This document shows, piece by piece, positions 6,224 through 8,163 of a DNA stretch of 8,163 bases (positions are counted from its first letter, which is position 1; every line of letters begins with the position of its first letter). The translations under genes and the position numbers were made by a program. The notes under the pieces are model-generated. The model was given only the letters and a program-made list of their open reading frames with translations. It did no database searches and was not told the origin of the DNA. Source of the DNA: Lentisphaeria bacterium (lineage in GTDB: Bacteria; Verrucomicrobiota; Lentisphaeria; Victivallales; GWF2-50-93); the NCBI GenBank assembly GCA_020056205.1, contig JAGVIF010000155.1:1-8163 (forward strand), read 5' to 3'.

Positions 6224-6332
6224 AGCTTTTGCGAATTTCGCAAGGAGTAAACCTACATTTTGCGTTCAGGGGTTGTTTTTTTAGGCGGCGATATTATCTT
6301 AAATCCCCAGTTGCAAAACTCAAAATTCTTGC

Positions 6333-6407
6333 TCCGGCGTAGCTCAGCGGTAGAGTAGGTGGCTGTTAACCACTTGGTCGCTGGTTCAAATCCAGCCGCC
6401 GGAGCCA
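6333..6407 (+). tRNA. tRNA-Asn (anticodon GUU)
   Basis: All arms fold: acceptor TCCGGCG (6333-6339) with CGCCGGA, D arm GCTC with GAGT (one G-U pair), anticodon stem GGTGG/CCACT (one G-U pair) with loop CTGTTAA giving anticodon GUU, and T arm GCTGG/CCAGC with loop TTCAAAT. G73 and an encoded CCA end follow. Length is 75 nt. The U1-A72 pair and G73 fit both AsnRS substrates and tRNA-dependent amidotransferase substrates, so they do not decide the pathway. The gene is 109 bp after rplQ on the same strand. A weak promoter-like pair (TTGTTT 6273-6278, 16 bp, TATCTT 6295-6300) lies upstream, so it may be transcribed alone or from operon readthrough. Confidence 0.97.
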
Positions 6408-6415
6408 TTTTTTTT
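6408..6415 (+). terminator. T8 run directly after the tRNA, possible terminator
   Basis: Eight T follow the CCA end with no gap. The tRNA acceptor stem can extend by two pairs (G6331-C6405, C6332-G6404), so the precursor RNA would form a nine-pair stem closing the whole tRNA just before the U-tract. This could serve as the transcription end of the operon/tRNA unit before the convergent gene. No separate terminator hairpin is present. Confidence 0.4.
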
Positions 6416-6423
6416 CCTCGCAC

Positions 6424-6438
6424 ATATTCAGTGAATAT
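6424..6438. repeat. AT-rich inverted repeat between convergent transcription units
   Basis: ATATTCA and TGAATAT form a perfect palindrome around one central G, between the tRNA and the stop codon of the minus-strand secretin-like gene. It may contribute to termination of the minus-strand unit because it lies immediately after its TAA. It has low GC and no T-run on that strand, so the case is weak. Confidence 0.3.
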
Positions 6439-7214
6439 TTAGAGTCTGTCCATATTATTATAAATATTTAATGAATTTGAACTGTAGATCAACATTCCAC
6501 CGTCCGAGATTTCACCGTTCGTTTCATGAGCGGAAGTTTGGATGCTGGGCATTTTGCGTTCCGAAGCGCCGAACTTATAAACAATAGGCTCGGTTTCCGA
6601 TTGGAGTACCGGAAGCATGGCAAGACGAATTTTGCCTTTTTCAACAGAGGGCGTTACAGTCATTCGCAATCCAAGCTCTGCAGGAGAGCCAACCTCCGGC
6701 ATCAGACAAGTGTAAGGCGAATTTTCATTTTTCACCTTTGGTTTGTCAGGCTTTGCGTCGCTGTTGTCGCCTTTTTTTTCGTCTTTGGCGGAATCATCGT
6801 CATCCTTGTCATCATCGTTTTCCGTAAGCGAATCGTAGTCGTAGGATTCAGGGAAATATTTTTCCATACTAAAACGGAGAGTTGCCTCTTGGCCGTTTTC
6901 CGTCAATACCGCGCCTCCGGCAATGACTTCAAGGTTTTCAGATTCTAAGATGAGCGGAATAAATGATGAATCAATCACCCTCGGGTTCGGCGAGACTTTC
7001 AGTTTTGACGCTATTTCCAAGATGTCCTTTTCCGGGAGCCGGACGTATTTGACCTCAATGTAAACCTGCTGAGTATTATCGTCATCATTGCCAATTGGAT
7101 TCTTCTCGGCAGGCGTAACCGCTGCGGCTTTCATTTCCGGCGCATCTTCTCCAAAAACGGATACGCCTGACAGCAATAATACGGTGAAAGCCTGTACAAT
7201 AAGTTTTTTTTCAT
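6439..7214 (-). pseudogene. Exported secretin-domain-like protein, frameshifted at an A8 tract near the start
   Basis: The body (from 7212 down to TAA at 6439-6441) resembles the C-terminal secretin domain of type II/III secretion outer-membrane channels. The matching parts are VYIEVKYVRL, then NGQEATLRFSMEKYFP, then ELGLRMTVTPSVEKGKIRLAMLP, and a final glycine-containing strand. It is far shorter than a full secretin and has no N0/N1 domains. An acidic low-complexity insert (Asp/Lys, about DDDKDDDDSAKDEKK) sits where secretins have a loop. The best start is ATG 7214-7212, with GAGGG 8 bases upstream. Followed by nine A, it would give the signal peptide MKKKLIVQAFTVLLLSG ending near VFGEDA, for about 258 residues. 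The sequence has eight A (7204-7211), so that ATG reads only 27 codons to TGA at 7133-7131. The in-frame body has no upstream ATG, only rare starts such as TTG 7176. Either a base is missing, or the tract slips, or the gene is dead. Confidence 0.55.
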
Positions 7215-7254
7215 AATCACATCCCTCTTTTTAATTCAATTATCGAATAGGTCG

Positions 7255-7281
7255 GATCGGACAGATCGGACAGATCGAACA
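7255..7281. repeat. Three tandem copies of a 9-bp unit (GATCGGACA)
   Basis: GATCGGACA at 7255-7263 and 7264-7272 is followed by GATCGAACA at 7273-7281, with one mismatch. The array lies in the gap between the two minus-strand genes, about 10 bp upstream of a GATAAT -10-like box (7244-7239 on the minus strand), and would cover the -35 zone of that candidate promoter. It could be an operator array or a slippage-prone tract. Confidence 0.75.
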
Positions 7282-7290
7282 TATTTTTTC

Positions 7291-7322
7291 CGCATTTTCG
7301 CACTTCCGAACTTTCGCATTTC
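7291..7322. repeat. Degenerate tandem array of an 8-bp unit (CGCAYTTY)
   Basis: Four consecutive octamers read CGCATTTT, CGCACTTC, CGAACTTT and CGCATTTC. Each differs from the consensus at one to three positions. The array starts 10 bp after the 9-bp repeat array, so about 70 bp of this non-coding gap is repetitive. No function is evident. Confidence 0.6.
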
Positions 7323-7357
7323 TCAATCATTTTCTCACACAAAGAGATCGCGCGCGT

Positions 7358-8163
7358 TCACAAATTCGGAAAAGGAGTCCACTTTTTCGATGACTTCGAG
7401 CTTTTCACTACTGTCTCGATGAATGCCATTCCCCTTACGCCGTCTGAGACTTTCGGGAAATCATTTTCTATTTCAGACGGCTTTTTATTTTCCATCAATT
7501 TCATCAAAGTATCCGCGAAATTGTTGTAGTTGTTTGCGAATGCCTCGATGAACGCCTCCGGATGTCCTGATGGAAGCCTTGTGCAACGCGCGGCCGAAGG
7601 GCTTTTCGTTTTGACATAGTCGTTGCCTCGTTTCCAAATTTGAATCGGTTTGTTTATTTCTTTCACGTAGAGATAATTCGGGTCTTCCTGATGCCATTCA
7701 AAGCTCATTTTATCGCCGTATATCCAAATCGCCAGATTATTCTCTTCACCTATTGACACCTGGCTTGCGTGGAGGATTCCGCATGCCTCGTTATCAAATC
7801 TCAGGAGGCAGTTTCCGTCATCGTCGAGGCATCTGCCTTTGACAAATGTGTTTAGGTCGGCGCAGATTTGCTTGATTTTTAAGCCGCTGATATATTCCGC
7901 GAGATTCGCGCAGTGCGTTCCTATGTCGCCCATGCAGCCGGCTATGCCGCTTTGTTTTGGATCCGTTCGCCATGCCGCCTGCTGTTGTCCCTCCCGTTCG
8001 ATTGGTTTTATCAGCCATGCCTGTGGATATTGAACGATGATCTTGTATATATTTCCAATATCGCCCTGTCTGACCATATCTCTTGCCAGTTTAACCATCG
8101 GGTATCCGGTGTAGTTGTGCATGAGACCGAATAGCTTGCCGCTTTTCCTGACGATTTTTTCCA
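7358..8163 (-). CDS. Gfo/Idh/MocA family oxidoreductase (N-terminus outside window)
   Basis: These are NAD(P)-dependent dehydrogenases acting on sugars, inositols and related polyols. The frame is open to the window edge, giving 267 visible residues. The missing part is about 110 residues: the Rossmann nucleotide-binding domain and the EKP motif that normally lies just before the first visible residues. Visible family features are the HNYTGYPMV segment early on, then AWRTDP, then GDIGTHCANL with the Asp and His of the catalytic region, then a C-terminal alpha/beta domain with LDDDGNCLLRF and HASQVSIGEENN. No signal peptide can be judged. The ATG at 8122 is internal, because homologous sequence (SGKLFGL) continues upstream of it. 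The TGA at 7360-7358 is followed by a 140-bp gap before the secretin-like gene on the same strand. The substrate cannot be told from this fragment. Confidence 0.95.
   Translation of the reverse strand, partial: EKIVRKSGKLFGLMHNYTGYPMVKLARDMVRQGDIGNIYKIIVQYPQAWLIKPIEREGQQQAAWRTDPKQSGIAGCMGDIGTHCANLAEYISGLKIKQICADLNTFVKGRCLDDDGNCLLRFDNEACGILHASQVSIGEENNLAIWIYGDKMSFEWHQEDPNYLYVKEINKPIQIWKRGNDYVKTKSPSAARCTRLPSGHPEAFIEAFANNYNNFADTLMKLMENKKPSEIENDFPKVSDGVRGMAFIETVVKSSKSSKKWTPFPNL

Noticed and set aside
6227..6245. Hairpin after rplQ as intrinsic terminator
   Set aside because: TTGCGAA/TTCGCAA forms a fair stem, but GAGTAAACC rather than a U-tract follows. The T7 run at 6276-6282 is about 30 bp away with only a four-pair stem before it.
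6526..6948. 140-codon plus-strand frame opposite the secretin-like gene
   Set aside because: It is Phe/Val/Arg-rich antisense of the acidic secretin-like protein, with no start signal or family resemblance. The minus-strand frame has secretin-like motifs.
7255..7322. CRISPR-like array
   Set aside because: The units are 8-9 bp, directly abutting and without spacers, so they are simple tandem repeats.

Overview
The window looks like ordinary bacterial chromosome built around a translation and transcription locus, with accessory genes between and beside the housekeeping ones. The organism is probably a Gram-negative member of the PVC group (Lentisphaerota, Kiritimatiellota, Verrucomicrobiota and relatives). 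The grounds are an rpsM-rpsK-rpoA-rplQ order without rpsD between rpsK and rpoA, a secretin-like exported protein, a Gfo/Idh/MocA oxidoreductase, and Shine-Dalgarno-led, moderately AT-rich genes. This placement is an inference from gene order and family resemblance, not a phylogeny.

Left part (1-2101): the last codons of an unidentified gene, then aspS, a full-length bacterial-type aspartyl-tRNA synthetase. Its anticodon-binding domain has the His residue typical of non-discriminating enzymes, and it has an unusual C-terminal extension of about 70 residues.

Accessory insert (about 2102-3343): a two-gene unit with its own sigma70-like promoter. It encodes a small 99-residue protein and a HEPN-like protein whose frame is cut by one in-frame TAG but reads on for 44 more codons. 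Two small hairpins and an unidentified zinc-ribbon protein follow.

Core operon (about 3374-6223): a consensus-like promoter (TTGACA, 16 bp, TAGACT) followed by rpmJ, rpsM, rpsK, rpoA and rplQ. These supply ribosomal proteins L36, S13, S11 and L17 and the RNA polymerase alpha subunit. S13, S11 and L17 each carry a low-complexity charged or Ala/Pro/Lys-rich tail beyond the conserved fold. A tRNA-Asn(GUU) gene follows on the same strand. Together with the predicted non-discriminating AspRS it hints at indirect Asn-tRNA synthesis (Asp-tRNA-Asn amidated by GatCAB).

Right part (6439-8163): two genes on the minus strand, convergent with the operon. The upstream one is a 5'-truncated Gfo/Idh/MocA oxidoreductase that runs off the window. 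The second is an exported protein resembling the C-terminal secretin domain. Its well-formed start (Shine-Dalgarno, ATG and signal peptide) is out of frame with the body by one base at a run of eight A. The 140-bp gap between these genes holds two short tandem-repeat arrays.

I see no CRISPR array, transposase, integrase or phage gene. The most interesting points are the two single-base lesions or recoding sites (the HEPN TAG and the A8 tract of the secretin-like gene), the HEPN gene pair, and the AspRS/tRNA-Asn combination.
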